Of a stretch of DNA of 64,000 bases, positions 1-9,141 are shown one piece after another (within the stretch, counting starts at the first letter, position 1; every line of letters starts with the position of its first letter). The stretch lies in NCBI RefSeq assembly GCF_034059295.1, contig NZ_CP139141.1, positions 4,571,001-4,635,000 on the forward strand, in the 5' to 3' direction. Below the pieces are notes generated by a model that ran no database searches, was not told the origin of the DNA, and saw nothing but the letters and a program-made list of their open reading frames with translations. This stretch comes from Pseudomonas sp. HR96. Its GTDB lineage: Bacteria > Pseudomonadota > Gammaproteobacteria > Pseudomonadales > Pseudomonadaceae. The translations under genes were made by a program, and so were the position numbers.

Positions 1-122
1 ATGTTCTGCGGCTTGAACGGCACCACGGCGACGCCCTGGCGTGTCGCCCAGCGGCACAACGCGGTGACCAGGGTGCTCTTGCCCGCATCGGAGGTGGTGC
101 CTTGCACCATCAAGGTGGTCAT
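1..122 (-). CDS. cobQ: Cobyric acid synthase CobQ, N-terminal fragment
   Basis: This is the first 40 or so codons of a gene that leaves the window at its left edge. The reverse strand from 122 reads [20 protein letters not shown] and continues through a VPFKPQN segment. That is the typical CobQ N-terminus, with its dethiobiotin-synthetase-like P-loop (TSDAGKST). CobQ amidates the b, d, e and g side chains of adenosyl-cobyrinate a,c-diamide, using glutamine and ATP. The ATG overlaps the cobC stop as ATGA, so the gene is the sixth visible member of the riboswitch-led cobalamin operon and is probably translationally coupled to cobC. The C-terminal glutamine amidotransferase domain lies outside the window. 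Confidence 0.93.
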   Translation of the reverse strand, partial: MTTLMVQGTTSDAGKSTLVTALCRWATRQGVAVVPFKPQN

Positions 123-1111
123 GGGCGCTCCGTGGCCCAGGCGTCAAAGGCCTGATCCAGGCGCAGCCATTCGGCTTCCTCGGATGGCAGGCCCAAGCGC
201 AGGCTGCTGCCGTGCTCGAACAGGCGCAGCAGGATGCCACGCTGGGCCATGAAGCGCTGCAGCAAGGCGGCGTCCTCGCAGGCCAGCCACTGGAACAGCG
301 CGCAGCCGCCCTGGGGGGCGTAGCCGTGGCGTGTGAGCAGCTCGAGCAGACGTTGGCTGGCAGCCGCCGCGCGCTGGATCTGCCGACGATGGCCGGCGTT
401 GTCGAGCAGGCAGGCGGTGCCCAGCACCCGGGTCGGACCGCTGATGCTCCATGGGCCGAGCTGCTCGGCGAGCAGTTGCAGCAGTTTGTGCTCGGCCAGC
501 ACGAAACCCAGGCGTACTCCGGCCAGGCCAAAGAACTTGCCGAACGAGCGCAGCACGATCAAGCCGCTGCGGTTGCTGTGAGCCGCCAGGCTCAGGCCTG
601 GCGTGTTGTCCATGAAGGCTTCGTCGACCACCAGCCAGCCGCCACGGGCGGCCAGGCGGGTGTGCCATTCCAGCAGCTGGACCGCCGAGATAAGCCGCCC
701 GGTGGGGTTGTTCGGGTTGACCAGCACCAGCACGTCGAGGCTGTCGATGAAATGCTCGACCTCATGTTCGCCAATCTCGCGCACCACGTGGCCGGCCTTG
801 CGCCAGGCCTCGGCATGCTCGGCATAGCACGGTGACAATACCGCCACCCGACCGCTGCGGCGCAGGCGCGGCAACAACTGGATGGCCGCCTGCGAGCCGG
901 GCACTGGCAACAGTTCGTCGGCGTCGTAATAACGGCGCGCGGCGTCCTCCAGGCCATCGTCGGTCTCCGGCAGACGCGCCCAGGCGCGCACGGGGATCTC
1001 GCCGATTGGCCAGGGCCAGGGGGCAATGCCACTGGAGAGGTCGAGCCAGTCGGGCTCGGCGATGCCATATTGCTGCGCGGCCTGGCGCAGGCGTCCACCG
1101 TGTTCAAGCAT
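119..1111 (-). CDS. cobC: Threonine-phosphate decarboxylase / CobC aminotransferase-fold protein
   Basis: A 330-residue fold-type I PLP protein of the CobC/CobD(Salmonella) family. The family makes (R)-1-amino-2-propanol phosphate from threonine phosphate for attachment to the corrin ring. Visible features are the NPNNPTG motif at about residues 132-138, DEAF near 163 and the PLP lysine at K192 in an RSFGK context. I chose the ATG at 1111 (MLEHGGRL) over the longer reading from 1129, because family members begin at this motif. From 1111 the start overlaps the end of cobD by 8 bases. The stop overlaps the cobQ start. Confidence 0.92.
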   Translation of the reverse strand: MLEHGGRLRQAAQQYGIAEPDWLDLSSGIAPWPWPIGEIPVRAWARLPETDDGLEDAARRYYDADELLPVPGSQAAIQLLPRLRRSGRVAVLSPCYAEHAEAWRKAGHVVREIGEHEVEHFIDSLDVLVLVNPNNPTGRLISAVQLLEWHTRLAARGGWLVVDEAFMDNTPGLSLAAHSNRSGLIVLRSFGKFFGLAGVRLGFVLAEHKLLQLLAEQLGPWSISGPTRVLGTACLLDNAGHRRQIQRAAAASQRLLELLTRHGYAPQGGCALFQWLACEDAALLQRFMAQRGILLRLFEHGSSLRLGLPSEEAEWLRLDQAFDAWATERP

Positions 1112-2012
1112 AGAATTGGGCTCCTGCACAAATGATCAACAACCACAGCCAGAGTCCGCGCTGTACCAGCTGCCAGCCGGCCTCGATGGCGTCGGCGTCG
1201 GCCGGGCGCCCTTCACCCAGCTCCGGGCGCTGGTGCAGCTCGCCGTGGTACACCGCCGGGCCGCCCAGCTGCACCTCAAGCGCTCCGGCGCCTGCGGCCA
1301 TCACCGGCCCGGCGTTGGGGCTGTCCCACTGCGGCGCCTGTTGCCGCCAGCAGCGCAGCGCCAGGCGGGTGCTGCCCAACAGCGCATAGGTCAAGGCCAC
1401 CAGGCGGGCCGGCAGATAATTGAGCACATCGTCGATGCGCGCGGCAGCCCAGCCAAAACGCTCGAAGCGCTCATTACGATAGCCCCACATGGCATCCAGG
1501 GTATTGCTCAGCCGATACAGGACCACCCCGGGGGCACCGAACAGCACGAACCAGAACAGCGCGGCGAACACTGCGTCGCTGCCGTTTTCCAGCACCGACT
1601 CGGTGGCGGCGCGAGCCACGGCGTTGGCGTCGAGCTCGGCGGTTTCGCGGCTGACCAGATAGCCGACGCGCTTGCGGGCCTGCTCCAGGTCGCCCGTGCG
1701 CAACGCCTGCGCCACTGGGGTCACGTGCTCACCCAGGCTGCGCATGCCCAGCGCGCAATACAGCGCGGCAACATCCACCAGCCAGCCGACCATCGGCAGC
1801 CAGGACAGCAAGGTCGCCAGCGCGGTGAGCGGCAGCACCGCCAGCACCCAGGCGCTGACGCCATGGCTGCGCCAGCCGGCGCCGGCACTGTTGAAGCGCT
1901 GTTCCAGGCGGTTGGCCAGGCGCCCGAACGCCACCAGCGGGTGACCCCGCCGCGGTTCGCCGAACAGGGCGTCCAGGGCCACGCCTGCCATGGCCAGCAA
2001 GGCGATACTCAT
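1104..2012 (-). CDS. cobD: Adenosylcobinamide-phosphate synthase CobD/CbiB
   Basis: A 302-residue integral membrane protein with the family start [20 protein letters not shown]. It carries several hydrophobic helices and the conserved region around [20 protein letters not shown]. CbiB/CobD attaches aminopropanol (phosphate) to cobyric acid, giving cobinamide (phosphate). The start at 2012 overlaps the bluB stop as ATGA; the longer upstream reading (to 2120) lies inside bluB and is rejected. The gene sits between bluB, which makes the lower ligand, and cobC, which makes the aminopropanol donor. Confidence 0.93.
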   Translation of the reverse strand: MSIALLAMAGVALDALFGEPRRGHPLVAFGRLANRLEQRFNSAGAGWRSHGVSAWVLAVLPLTALATLLSWLPMVGWLVDVAALYCALGMRSLGEHVTPVAQALRTGDLEQARKRVGYLVSRETAELDANAVARAATESVLENGSDAVFAALFWFVLFGAPGVVLYRLSNTLDAMWGYRNERFERFGWAAARIDDVLNYLPARLVALTYALLGSTRLALRCWRQQAPQWDSPNAGPVMAAGAGALEVQLGGPAVYHGELHQRPELGEGRPADADAIEAGWQLVQRGLWLWLLIICAGAQFYA

Positions 2013-2668
2013 GGCGCCACGCCCCACTGATTCTCGTACAGTTGCAGCGGCTGCGCGGTGGCCCAGCCCTCCTGCACCAGCATCGGCGCGGGATAGAACT
2101 CGGTCACCGGGCCCAGGCACAGCACCGCCAGCGGGCGGGCGCCGGCCGGCATGCCGAGCAGGCAGGCGAGCGCGTCGGGCTCGAACAGCGACACCCAGCC
2201 CATGCCCAGGCCTTCGGCACGAGCCGCCAGCCAGAGGTTCTGGATGGCGCAGGAGACCGAGGCCATGTCCATCTCCGGCAAGGTGCGACGGCCGAAGATG
2301 TGCCGTTCACGGTCCTCGGTCAGGGCCACTACCAGCACCTCGGCGCAATCGTGAATGCCCTCGACCTTGAGCTTCATGAACTCGTCGGAGCGTTCGCCCA
2401 GCGCCTCGGCCGTGCGCACCCGCTCCTCTTCTACCAGCGCCTGGATGCGCGCGCGTAGCGACCGGTCGCTGATGCGCAGAAACCGCCACGGCTGCATCAG
2501 GCCGACGCTGGGGGCGTGGTGGGCAGCCGCGAGCAAGCGCGCCAGCAGCTGCGGAGCCACCTCGCCACCGGCGAAATGGCGCATGTCGCGGCGCTCGGCG
2601 ATCACTCGGTAGATGGCGCTGCGCTCATCCTCGGAATAGGCCTGGGCACAAACGGGCTGGTCTTTCAT
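2009..2668 (-). CDS. bluB: 5,6-dimethylbenzimidazole synthase BluB
   Basis: A 219-residue member of the nitroreductase-like flavoprotein family that breaks down FMNH2 with O2 to make 5,6-dimethylbenzimidazole, the lower ligand of B12. Typical BluB stretches are visible: RRDMRHF near the N-terminus, the [14 protein letters not shown] flavin-binding motif and a C-terminal [10 protein letters not shown] segment. The ATG at 2668 overlaps the cobB stop (2665-2667) as ATGA. The presence of bluB implies oxygen-dependent DMB synthesis and a complete aerobic-type cobalamin route. Confidence 0.95.
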   Translation of the reverse strand: MKDQPVCAQAYSEDERSAIYRVIAERRDMRHFAGGEVAPQLLARLLAAAHHAPSVGLMQPWRFLRISDRSLRARIQALVEEERVRTAEALGERSDEFMKLKVEGIHDCAEVLVVALTEDRERHIFGRRTLPEMDMASVSCAIQNLWLAARAEGLGMGWVSLFEPDALACLLGMPAGARPLAVLCLGPVTEFYPAPMLVQEGWATAQPLQLYENQWGVAP

Positions 2669-3960
2669 GGGCGCAGCAGCTCCGCGATGGCAACGGGGTT
2701 GGAAGGAAAATAGAAGTGTACATAGGAAGCGGTCATGCGCCCGAGCCGGTACACCGCTTCGGCGCCACGGCCACCGTTGGGGCTGACCCCGCGCGCGATC
2801 GGCAGCTGCTCGGTGTTGCTCAAGGAATGATGATAGGTGTGCCCGCGAAGCGTGCCTTCGGGCAGCTCGACGCTTTGCAGGGCCAGCGCGGCCAGGCGTT
2901 TCTGCATCACCGCTTCGCCCGGCAGCAAGCCCAGCAACTCGGCGCGCACGCCGTCGACGTCGGTCAGCGTATCGAGCAGGTAGAGCATGCCGCCACACTC
3001 GGCCAGCAGGGGCTTGCCGGCCCGATGGTGGGCGCGGATCGCCGCCAGCATGCTGGCGTTGGCCGCCAGCGCCGGGTGGTGCAGCTCCGGGTAGCCACCG
3101 GGCAGGTACAGGCTGTCGCAGGGTGGCGGCGTGGCATCGCGCAGTGGCGAGAAGAACTGCAACTCGGCGCCCATTTCGCGCAGCAGTTGCAGGCTGGCAC
3201 CGTAGGTGAAGGCGAACGCCTCGTCCCGCGCTACGGCGATGCGCACCCCGGCCAGCAGCGGCTCGATGGTGCGTGGCAATGGCGGGGCGAACTCCACCGG
3301 CGGCGGCAGCGCCACCTCGCAGCTGCCCGCCAGCGCGGCCGCCGCGGCGTCCAGGCGCGCGTCCAGGTCGTTCAATTCGCTGGCCTGCACAAGTCCCAGG
3401 TGGCGGCTGGGCAGTTCGATGGCGATCTCGCGGCTGAGCCCGCCGTACCAGCGCAGGCCTTCGGTCAGGCTGTGCTCCAGCAATTGCGCGTGGCGCAAGG
3501 TGCCGACGCGATTGGCCAGCACCCCGGCGAAGGGCAGGTCCGGTTGATAGCGAGCCAGGCCCAGCGCCAGGGCGCCGAAGGTTTGCGCCATGGCCGTGCC
3601 GTCGATCACCGCCAGCACCGGCACGCCGAAATGGCGCGCCAGGTCGGCGCTCGAAGGCGTGCCGTCGAACAGGCCCATCACCCCTTCGATAAGAATCAGG
3701 TCGGCTTCTCCCGCCGCTTCCCACAGCAGCCGGCGGCTCTCCTCGGCGCCGACCATCCACAGGTCGAGCTGGTACACCGGGGCGCCGCTGGCGCGCTCGT
3801 GGATCATCGGGTCGAGAAAGTCCGGGCCGCACTTGAACACCCGCACCCGACGGCCCTGGTTGCGGTGCAGGCGTGCGAGGGCGGCGGTCACGGTGGTCTT
3901 GCCCTGCCCGGAGGCTGGTGCGGCGACCAGCACCGCCGGGCAGCGGCGCGGCGCATTCAC
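2665..3960 (-). CDS. cobB: Hydrogenobyrinic/cobyrinic acid a,c-diamide synthase CobB
   Basis: A 431-residue two-domain amidase. The N-terminal ATP-binding domain has the P-loop APASGQGKTT at about residues 14-23. The C-terminal class I glutamine amidotransferase-like domain has the cysteine motif LLAECGGMLYL and a late YVHFYFPSNP segment. The enzyme amidates the a and c carboxylates using glutamine. The start codon is GTG at 3960, overlapping the cobO stop as GTGA, so coupling to cobO is likely. Length and motif order are normal for the family. Confidence 0.95.
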   Translation of the reverse strand: MNAPRRCPAVLVAAPASGQGKTTVTAALARLHRNQGRRVRVFKCGPDFLDPMIHERASGAPVYQLDLWMVGAEESRRLLWEAAGEADLILIEGVMGLFDGTPSSADLARHFGVPVLAVIDGTAMAQTFGALALGLARYQPDLPFAGVLANRVGTLRHAQLLEHSLTEGLRWYGGLSREIAIELPSRHLGLVQASELNDLDARLDAAAAALAGSCEVALPPPVEFAPPLPRTIEPLLAGVRIAVARDEAFAFTYGASLQLLREMGAELQFFSPLRDATPPPCDSLYLPGGYPELHHPALAANASMLAAIRAHHRAGKPLLAECGGMLYLLDTLTDVDGVRAELLGLLPGEAVMQKRLAALALQSVELPEGTLRGHTYHHSLSNTEQLPIARGVSPNGGRGAEAVYRLGRMTASYVHFYFPSNPVAIAELLRP

Positions 3961-4568
3961 AGTTCGATACCCTTCTGGGCGCGGATGCCGGCCTGGAAGG
4001 CGTGCTTGAGCAGGCCCATTTCGGTCACGGTGTCGGCCAGCTCGATCATCTGCGGGTTGGCCCCGCGGCCCGTCACGATCACGTGCTGCATGGGCGGGCG
4101 CGCCTGCAAATCGGCCAGCACCTGATCGAGGTCCAGGTAGCCGTGCTTGAGGGCGATGTTCAGCTCGTCCAGCACCACCAGGTTGACCGCAGGATCCTGC
4201 AGAAACCCGCGCGAGACCTGCCAGGCGGCTTCGGCGGCGGCAATGTCGCGCTGGCGGTCCTGGGTCTCCCAGGTAAAGCCTTCGCCCATCACGTGGTAGC
4301 TGACCTGCTCGGGAAAGCGCCGGAAGAACAACTCCTCACCGGTGGCGTTGCGCCCCTTGATGAACTGCACCACGCTGCAGCGCAGGCCGTGGCCCATGGC
4401 CCGGGCCAGCATGCCGAACGCCGAGCTGCTCTTGCCCTTGCCGTTGCCGCTGAGCACCAGCAGCAGGCCGCACTCGTCGGGCGAATTGGCGATGCGCTCA
4501 TCGATGATGGCTTTCTTGCGCAGCATGCGCGCCAGGTGGCGCTCATCGCGTTCCGTGGACTCGGTCAT
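3957..4568 (-). CDS. cobO: Cob(I)yrinic acid a,c-diamide adenosyltransferase CobO
   Basis: A 203-residue CobO/BtuR/CobA-type corrinoid adenosyltransferase with the nucleotide-binding loop SGNGKGKSSSAFG at residues 40-52 and a C-terminal GRGANPQMIELAD segment typical of the family. It transfers the 5'-deoxyadenosyl group from ATP to Co(I) corrinoids. I chose the ATG at 4568 because GGAGAG stands just upstream and MTESTERDERH is the usual N-terminus; the longer reading to 4646 runs into the leader. It is the first gene of the operon, about 100 bases downstream of the riboswitch. Confidence 0.95.
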   Translation of the reverse strand: MTESTERDERHLARMLRKKAIIDERIANSPDECGLLLVLSGNGKGKSSSAFGMLARAMGHGLRCSVVQFIKGRNATGEELFFRRFPEQVSYHVMGEGFTWETQDRQRDIAAAEAAWQVSRGFLQDPAVNLVVLDELNIALKHGYLDLDQVLADLQARPPMQHVIVTGRGANPQMIELADTVTEMGLLKHAFQAGIRAQKGIEL

Positions 4569-4671
4569 CTCAGCTCTCCGTTGGGATATCGACGAAAAGC
4601 CGCACGCCCGCCGGGCGCAGCAAGAAATCGTCAATGCCGCTCTCACCCGCGCGGCAGATCAATAGAATGGA

Positions 4672-4868
4672 CACCAGGCCGGTCTCCGGACTCATGAGCG
4701 GGCGCCATACGCCCCCACCGCGCGCCTTCCCACCTGCTGTGCAGGCAGTGGCGCGATGCGCGGTCTTGACTCATTTACCGTTGCGGGGGCAGCGCCGGGT
4801 TCGCCCCTGACGGACTCACCGGCTTCCCTGTTTCACCCGCGTCGCCGTGGCGGCGTCGGGTACCTGAT
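4672..4868 (-). ncRNA. Cobalamin (AdoCbl) riboswitch
   Basis: On the minus strand the leader contains the hallmark elements in order. First is GGGAAGCCGGTG followed by a GAACCCGGCGCTGCCCCCGC-type core (4780-4835). Next comes CAACGGTAA, and then the B12-box GCCACTG (plus-strand cagtggc at 4746-4752). A G-rich 3' segment closes near GAGTCCGGAGACCGGCC (about 4675-4695). It precedes cobO by about 100 bases, so it should repress cobOB-bluB-cobDCQ when adenosylcobalamin is plentiful. The outer boundaries are approximate because I did not fold the terminal P1 helix. Confidence 0.93.
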
Positions 4869-4995
4869 GCAAGCGGCGAAGGTTAGAGGGTTGCGCCGGG
4901 AGCGTCAACGCGTTGCGGGCTGTGCGGTTGAACCATCACCATCGCCCTTCCTCTATCTCTGACAAGCTGATTTTTTTGTCACGGAGCCTGCCCCC

Positions 4996-6318
4996 ATGCA
5001 CAAGACCCGCCTCGCTTTGCTGATCACCCTGGCCACAGCCCTCACGGCGCTGACCGCCTGTGGCGAATCCTCGACCCTGCAGGTCTCCGATGGCACGGGG
5101 CCGTCGCCCAAGCTGCCGGAGCCGAACAAGACCTTGGTGCCCACGGTGAATATCGCCAAGGCCGTCGGCTGGCCCGCCGGAGCCAAGCCGGTGGCAGCGC
5201 CCGGCACCCAGGTGGCGGCCTTTGCGGAAAATCTCGACCACCCCCGCTGGCTCTATGTGCTGCCCAACGGCGACGTGCTGGTGGCCGAGACCAATGCACC
5301 GCCCAAACCCGACGACAGCAAGGGCCTCAAGGGCTGGGTCAGTGAAAAGGTCATGAGCCGCGCCGGCGCCACCGTGCCAAGCGCCAACCGCATTACCCTG
5401 CTGCGCGACATGGACCACGATGGCATCGCTGAAACCCGCACGGTGTTTCTCGACAAGCTCAACTCGCCGTTCGGCATGGCGCTGGTGGGCAACGACTTCT
5501 ACGTCGCCGATTCCGACGCCCTGCTGCGCTTCAGTTACAAGCCCGGGGAAACCTCGATCACCGGCCCCGGGGTCAAGGTCACCGACCTGCCTGGCGGCCC
5601 GATCAATCATCACTGGACCAAGAACGTGGTGGCCAGCGCCGATGGCAAGTTGCTGTACGTCAGCGTTGGCTCCAACAGCAATGTCGGCGACAACGGCCTG
5701 GAGGCCGAGAAAGAACGCGCGGCGATCTGGGAAGTCGACCCCGCCACCGGCAAGCACCGTATCTTCGCTTCCGGCCTGCGCAACCCTAACGGCATGGCCT
5801 GGGAACCCACCTCGGGCAAACTCTGGACCTCGGTCAACGAGCGCGATGAAATCGGCAGTGACCTGGTGCCGGACTACATCACCTCGGTCAAGGATGGTGG
5901 CTTCTATGGTTGGCCGTTCAGCTACTACGGCCAACACGTCGACGCCCGGGTCAGCCCGCAGAACCCGGACCTGGTGGCCAAGGCCATCGTTCCGGACTAC
6001 GCCGTGGGCCCGCACACCGCCTCGCTGGGCCTGACCTTCGCCACGGGCGCCGCCTTGCCTGCCCCCTTCAACAGCGGCGCTTTCATCGGCCAGCATGGCT
6101 CGTGGAACCGCAAGCCGCTCAGTGGCTATAAGGTGTTGTTCGTGCCTTTTGCCAATGGCGTGCCGAATGGCCAGCCAACCGACCTGCTCACCGGTTTTCT
6201 CGACAATGACCAGCATGCCCAGGGCCGCCCAGTGGGCGTAATCGTCGACAAGCGCGGCGGTTTGCTGGTAGCCGACGACGTCGGCAACAAGATCTGGCGA
6301 GTAACCGCAGCGAAGTAG
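4996..6318 (+). CDS. PQQ-dependent sugar dehydrogenase-like (sorbosone dehydrogenase family) lipoprotein
   Basis: A 440-residue exported protein. Its signal peptide ends in a lipobox-like LTAC, with Cys at about residue 22. The rest has beta-propeller character: [55 protein letters not shown] and a C-terminal [16 protein letters not shown]. These match the glucose/sorbosone dehydrogenase (GSDH) propeller family, whose members oxidise sugars or aldoses with PQQ in the periplasm. The substrate cannot be read from sequence. The gene is divergent from the cobalamin operon. A pair of REP-like repeats follows its stop. Confidence 0.85.
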   Translation: MHKTRLALLITLATALTALTACGESSTLQVSDGTGPSPKLPEPNKTLVPTVNIAKAVGWPAGAKPVAAPGTQVAAFAENLDHPRWLYVLPNGDVLVAETNAPPKPDDSKGLKGWVSEKVMSRAGATVPSANRITLLRDMDHDGIAETRTVFLDKLNSPFGMALVGNDFYVADSDALLRFSYKPGETSITGPGVKVTDLPGGPINHHWTKNVVASADGKLLYVSVGSNSNVGDNGLEAEKERAAIWEVDPATGKHRIFASGLRNPNGMAWEPTSGKLWTSVNERDEIGSDLVPDYITSVKDGGFYGWPFSYYGQHVDARVSPQNPDLVAKAIVPDYAVGPHTASLGLTFATGAALPAPFNSGAFIGQHGSWNRKPLSGYKVLFVPFANGVPNGQPTDLLTGFLDNDQHAQGRPVGVIVDKRGGLLVADDVGNKIWRVTAAK

Positions 6319-6337
6319 TCCGCCGCGCTTCAACGTT

Positions 6338-6419
6338 GGAGGGGCGCAGCCCCGAGAGGCCGCCAGGCCGGCTTGATCTGCTGCTCAGGTCGGGGGCCCC
6401 GCCCCCTCCCACGCCTGGC
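6338..6419. repeat. REP-like inverted pair
   Basis: Two half-elements face each other here. One at 6338-6372 holds GGAGGGGCGCAGCCCC followed by gagaggccgccaggcc. The other at 6390-6419 holds CGGGGGCCCCGCCCCC followed by tcccacgcctgg. The GGGGGC-loop-GCCCCC hairpin and the flanking gagaggccgccaggccgg match single copies at 26709-26748 and 31261-31302. The location between convergent genes is typical of REP/BIME elements. Confidence 0.65.
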
Positions 6420-6424
6420 TGCCG

Positions 6425-6967
6425 TCAGCGGTTGTTCGCCAGATTATCCGGCTGTAACACGCGCTTGGCGCTGAGGTAGCGCTTCTGCCAATAGGGCTTG
6501 GCCAGGTAGTCGAGCTTGACGGTGCCACCCGTGGCCGGGGCATGCACGAAGCGACCTTCGCCGACATAGATGCCGGCGTGGGTCACCTGGGAGCCGCCGC
6601 CGGTGGCGAAGAAGATCAGATCGCCGGATTGCAGCGCCTGCTGCGGGATTTCCGGGGCCCGCATCTCGACCATCTCGCGCGTCGAGCGCGGCAGGCTGAT
6701 GCCAGCCGCATCGCGGTAGACGAAGCCGATCAGACCACTGCAATCAAAGCCTGAGTCAGGCGTGTTGCCGCCCCAGCGATAAGGCGTGCCCACCAGCCCA
6801 AGCGCGCGTATCAGCACGTCGTCGGCGGCCGGATAAAAGGCGTTGGCAGGCGCCGCCGCGATAGGGCGCAGCAGCACCGGCGCCGGTTTTGGCGCAGGCG
6901 GGGGGCTGGCGCAACCGCCTAGCACGGCGGCGAGAACGAGAAGGGCAATGCGTGCCTGGCTCGACAT
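6425..6967 (-). CDS. NlpC/P60 family lipoprotein (putative murein endopeptidase) 1
   Basis: A 180-residue lipoprotein with lipobox LGGC (Cys19), a short Pro-rich linker and a C-terminal NlpC/P60 cysteine peptidase domain. Catalytic candidates are Cys76 in FDCSGLIG, His130 in THAGIYVG and His142 in FVHAPA, all present, so it should be active against peptidoglycan stem peptides in the periplasm. The paralogue at 7064-7753 lies directly upstream on the same strand, about 96 bases away, suggesting cotranscription and an old tandem duplication. Confidence 0.92.
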   Translation of the reverse strand: MSSQARIALLVLAAVLGGCASPPPAPKPAPVLLRPIAAAPANAFYPAADDVLIRALGLVGTPYRWGGNTPDSGFDCSGLIGFVYRDAAGISLPRSTREMVEMRAPEIPQQALQSGDLIFFATGGGSQVTHAGIYVGEGRFVHAPATGGTVKLDYLAKPYWQKRYLSAKRVLQPDNLANNR

Positions 6968-7063
6968 AACAAGGGTCCTGATGCTACTGCCGAAAACACG
7001 AACGGCGCCGAGCTTTCAAGCTCGCCGCCGCGCTGTACTGCCTGTGTCGTTGCTGCTGGCTGC

Positions 7064-7753
7064 TTACTTCTTCGAGAGCACGGTGGTTGGCGCCATGGCC
7101 AGGGCCCGTTTGGCCTCGATGAAGGTCTTGCTCCAGTAGCTGTCATCGAGGTTGTCGATGCGCACACCGCCGCTGCGGTGGCTGCTGGAATGAATGAACT
7201 GATCGTCACCCAGATAGATGCCGGCATGGCTCACGCGGCCACGGCCGCGCGTGCTGAAGAACAGCAGATCGCCCGGCTTGAGGTTGTTGCGTGCAACCAC
7301 CGGCGCCTTGACGTTGATCATTTCGCGGGTGGAACGCGGCAGGGTCATGCCGGCCTCTTCGCGAAACAGGTAACCAATGAAGCCGCTGCAGTCAAAGCCC
7401 GACTCGGTGCTGCCACCGGTACGATAACGGGTACCGATCAGCGACTTGCCACGCTCCAGGATGCTATCAGCCAGCATTGGCATCTTGTAGGGGGCGTTGC
7501 CGGCGAACTGGTTCAGCTCTTCTTCGGTGGAGTCTTCGGTCGATGCGACGTCGTCGAGCACGGAACCGGAAGCCTGCACGCGAGTGTGCGGCTGGCTCGG
7601 CACGCGCAGCAGCGACGCTGGCTTGGCCTGAGCGGAAACCGGGCCGATGAAGACCGGTTGGGTATCTGCCTGCTGTTGGGGCGACTGAGCCGCGCAACCG
7701 AACAGCAAGGTAACGAGTGCGATGGGCACGAGGGGTGCTAAGCGCTTCAGCAT
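7064..7753 (-). CDS. NlpC/P60 family lipoprotein (putative murein endopeptidase) 2
   Basis: A 229-residue lipoprotein with the start MLKRLAPLVPIALVTLLFGC (lipobox Cys20). A variable linker of about 65 residues leads into an NlpC/P60 domain with the complete triad Cys122 (FDCSGFIG), His176 (SHAGIYLG) and His188 (FIHSSS). I took the ATG at 7753 because it gives a proper lipoprotein signal; no strong ribosome site precedes it. An in-frame extension to 7861 would bury the signal peptide and overlap the likely promoter. It belongs with the neighbouring paralogue at 6425-6967. Confidence 0.9.
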   Translation of the reverse strand: MLKRLAPLVPIALVTLLFGCAAQSPQQQADTQPVFIGPVSAQAKPASLLRVPSQPHTRVQASGSVLDDVASTEDSTEEELNQFAGNAPYKMPMLADSILERGKSLIGTRYRTGGSTESGFDCSGFIGYLFREEAGMTLPRSTREMINVKAPVVARNNLKPGDLLFFSTRGRGRVSHAGIYLGDDQFIHSSSHRSGGVRIDNLDDSYWSKTFIEAKRALAMAPTTVLSKK

Positions 7754-8308
7754 GGGCACGACCGTGTCAGTGAAATTAACGAAGGAGGGACTATGCCCGC
7801 TATTGGCATTATTTGCAAATTCAATCGAACGAAATGTGACTTCCTCAAATCTCGGTTTCATCTAACGCCCACCTCTGAAAAGCCGGTCCTGGAAAGATTC
7901 ACAGGAAGCTGTGGCACGGGGTTGATTCACATGGCAAAGACCTGCCCGACCCAGCGCGAACGCAGGTTGGCCATAGATCCGAAGTCGGTTTTCGCGCGCC
8001 CTGGGGGTACGCTTGGGTATAAGCTCAAAACGCTCTGATAGTCTGAGCTAATCATGGCTCAGTGGCAGAGACGTATCATAAAGCAAGGGATGGGCCAACT
8101 TTTCGTTAGCTAGCGAAGCAATTCGCTGGAAGCGTTACCGCCACTGGGCTGCTTCAGGCACATTTTTTATGAGGGCATTGTGAGTCAAGGCAATGCCGCC
8201 AATTAAATGTTTCGGAATATCTCATTCAGCTGGGTAATGCGCGCCATTGGGTAGCATGCGAACGCTGAATGCCCAATTCTTGACCCCGGCCGCCGCAATC
8301 GCCGGCAC
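7754..8308. other. 555-bp AT-richer intergenic region with three short inverted repeats
   Basis: No convincing gene. It contains a possible minus-strand promoter for the NlpC pair (7790-7818) and three perfect inverted repeats: ctgagc/gctcag at 8043-8062, agcgaa/ttcgct at 8112-8127 and ggcattg/caatgcc at 8174-8197. None is followed by a T-run on either strand, so they are not ordinary terminators. Base composition is clearly lower in GC than the neighbours. Confidence 0.5.
7790..7818 (-). promoter_or_regulatory. Possible sigma-70 promoter for the NlpC/P60 pair
   Basis: On the minus strand TTGCAA and CATAGT are separated by 17 bases, about 37 bases upstream of the chosen start at 7753. The match to the -10 consensus is only 4 of 6, so this is a tentative call. 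Confidence 0.35.
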
Positions 8309-9013
8309 CTACCAGCCCAGGGTTTCCTTGAGGAAGGGAATGGTCAGCTTGCGCTGTGCCTGCAACGAGGCCTGGTCGAGCTGTTCGAGCAACTCGAACA
8401 AGGCGCTCATGCTGCGACTGCCGCGGGTGAGGATAAAGTGCCCGACTTCGTCGGTCAGGTGCAGGCCACGACGCGATGCACGCAATTGCAGGGCGCGCAG
8501 CTTGTCTTCGTCGGAGAGAGGACGCATCTGGAAGATCAGCGCCAGGGTCAGGCGCGACTTGAGGTCAGCCAGTTTCACCGGCAGCTCGCGTGGCGAATGG
8601 GAGGCGGCGATCAGCAGGCGCCGACCGCTGTCACGCAGGCGGTTGAACAGGTGGAACAACGCCTCTTCCCAGTCCGCCTTGCCGGCCACCACCTGCAGGT
8701 CATCGAGACAGACCAGCTCATACTGCTCGAGGTCGTCGAGAATGCCGACGCCGTGCTCGATCAGTTCGGCCAGCGGCAGGTACACCGCCGGCTCGCCAAT
8801 TTGCTCGAAGCGCAGGCAGGCCGCCTGCAACAGGTGAGTGCGCCCTACCCCGTGCTTGCCCCAGAGGTAGATGAGGCTTTCTGTCCAACCGGCGTCGGCT
8901 TCACACAGCCGCTCTACGTAGCCGAGGGCGGCAGCGTTGGCGCCTGGATAGTAGTTGACGAAGGTGGCGTCGTCACGCAGACGCACACCCAGGGGCAGCT
9001 GAATCGGTTTCAT
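8309..9013 (-). CDS. hda: DnaA regulatory inactivator Hda
   Basis: A 234-residue DnaA-like AAA+ protein without a DNA-binding domain IV. The start MKPIQLPLGVRLRDDATF is the clamp-binding QLPLGV motif typical of Hda. The Walker A region GKHGVGRTH lies at residues 52-60 and a CLDDL Walker B follows. With the DNA-loaded sliding clamp, Hda stimulates ATP hydrolysis by DnaA and so limits re-initiation at oriC. I chose the ATG at 9013 over the longer frame because the clamp-binding motif should lie at the N-terminus. It lies downstream of the AI-2E-type permease on the same strand. Confidence 0.95.
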   Translation of the reverse strand: MKPIQLPLGVRLRDDATFVNYYPGANAAALGYVERLCEADAGWTESLIYLWGKHGVGRTHLLQAACLRFEQIGEPAVYLPLAELIEHGVGILDDLEQYELVCLDDLQVVAGKADWEEALFHLFNRLRDSGRRLLIAASHSPRELPVKLADLKSRLTLALIFQMRPLSDEDKLRALQLRASRRGLHLTDEVGHFILTRGSRSMSALFELLEQLDQASLQAQRKLTIPFLKETLGW

Positions 9014-9141
9014 GCTGACGGTGCAGCTCCGGAGAGCGGCAAGGAGCCTCTGTGTGAAGTGTGCAAAGTCTATACCCGGCAAGCCTGCGGCACAATCAAG
9101 CGCACGCCGTATTGCGGCAGGCTTTCAGTAAAATCAACGAT

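Noticed and set aside
119..252. Short plus-strand ORF at the left edge
   Set aside because: It lies antisense to cobQ and cobC, both of which are firmly identified; the product has no known motif.
2716..4125. Long plus-strand ORF of 469 codons opposite cobB and cobO
   Set aside because: High-GC DNA produces long antisense ORFs; the His/Gln/Arg-rich product has no domain, and cobB/cobO on the other strand are certain.
7793..8038. Plus-strand 81-codon ORF preceded by a strong AAGGAGGG site
   Set aside because: It overlaps the probable promoter of the minus-strand NlpC genes. It uses codons rare in the neighbourhood (AGA, ATA, CTA), has no recognisable domain and shows no conservation I can name. 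The ribosome-site match is probably chance.
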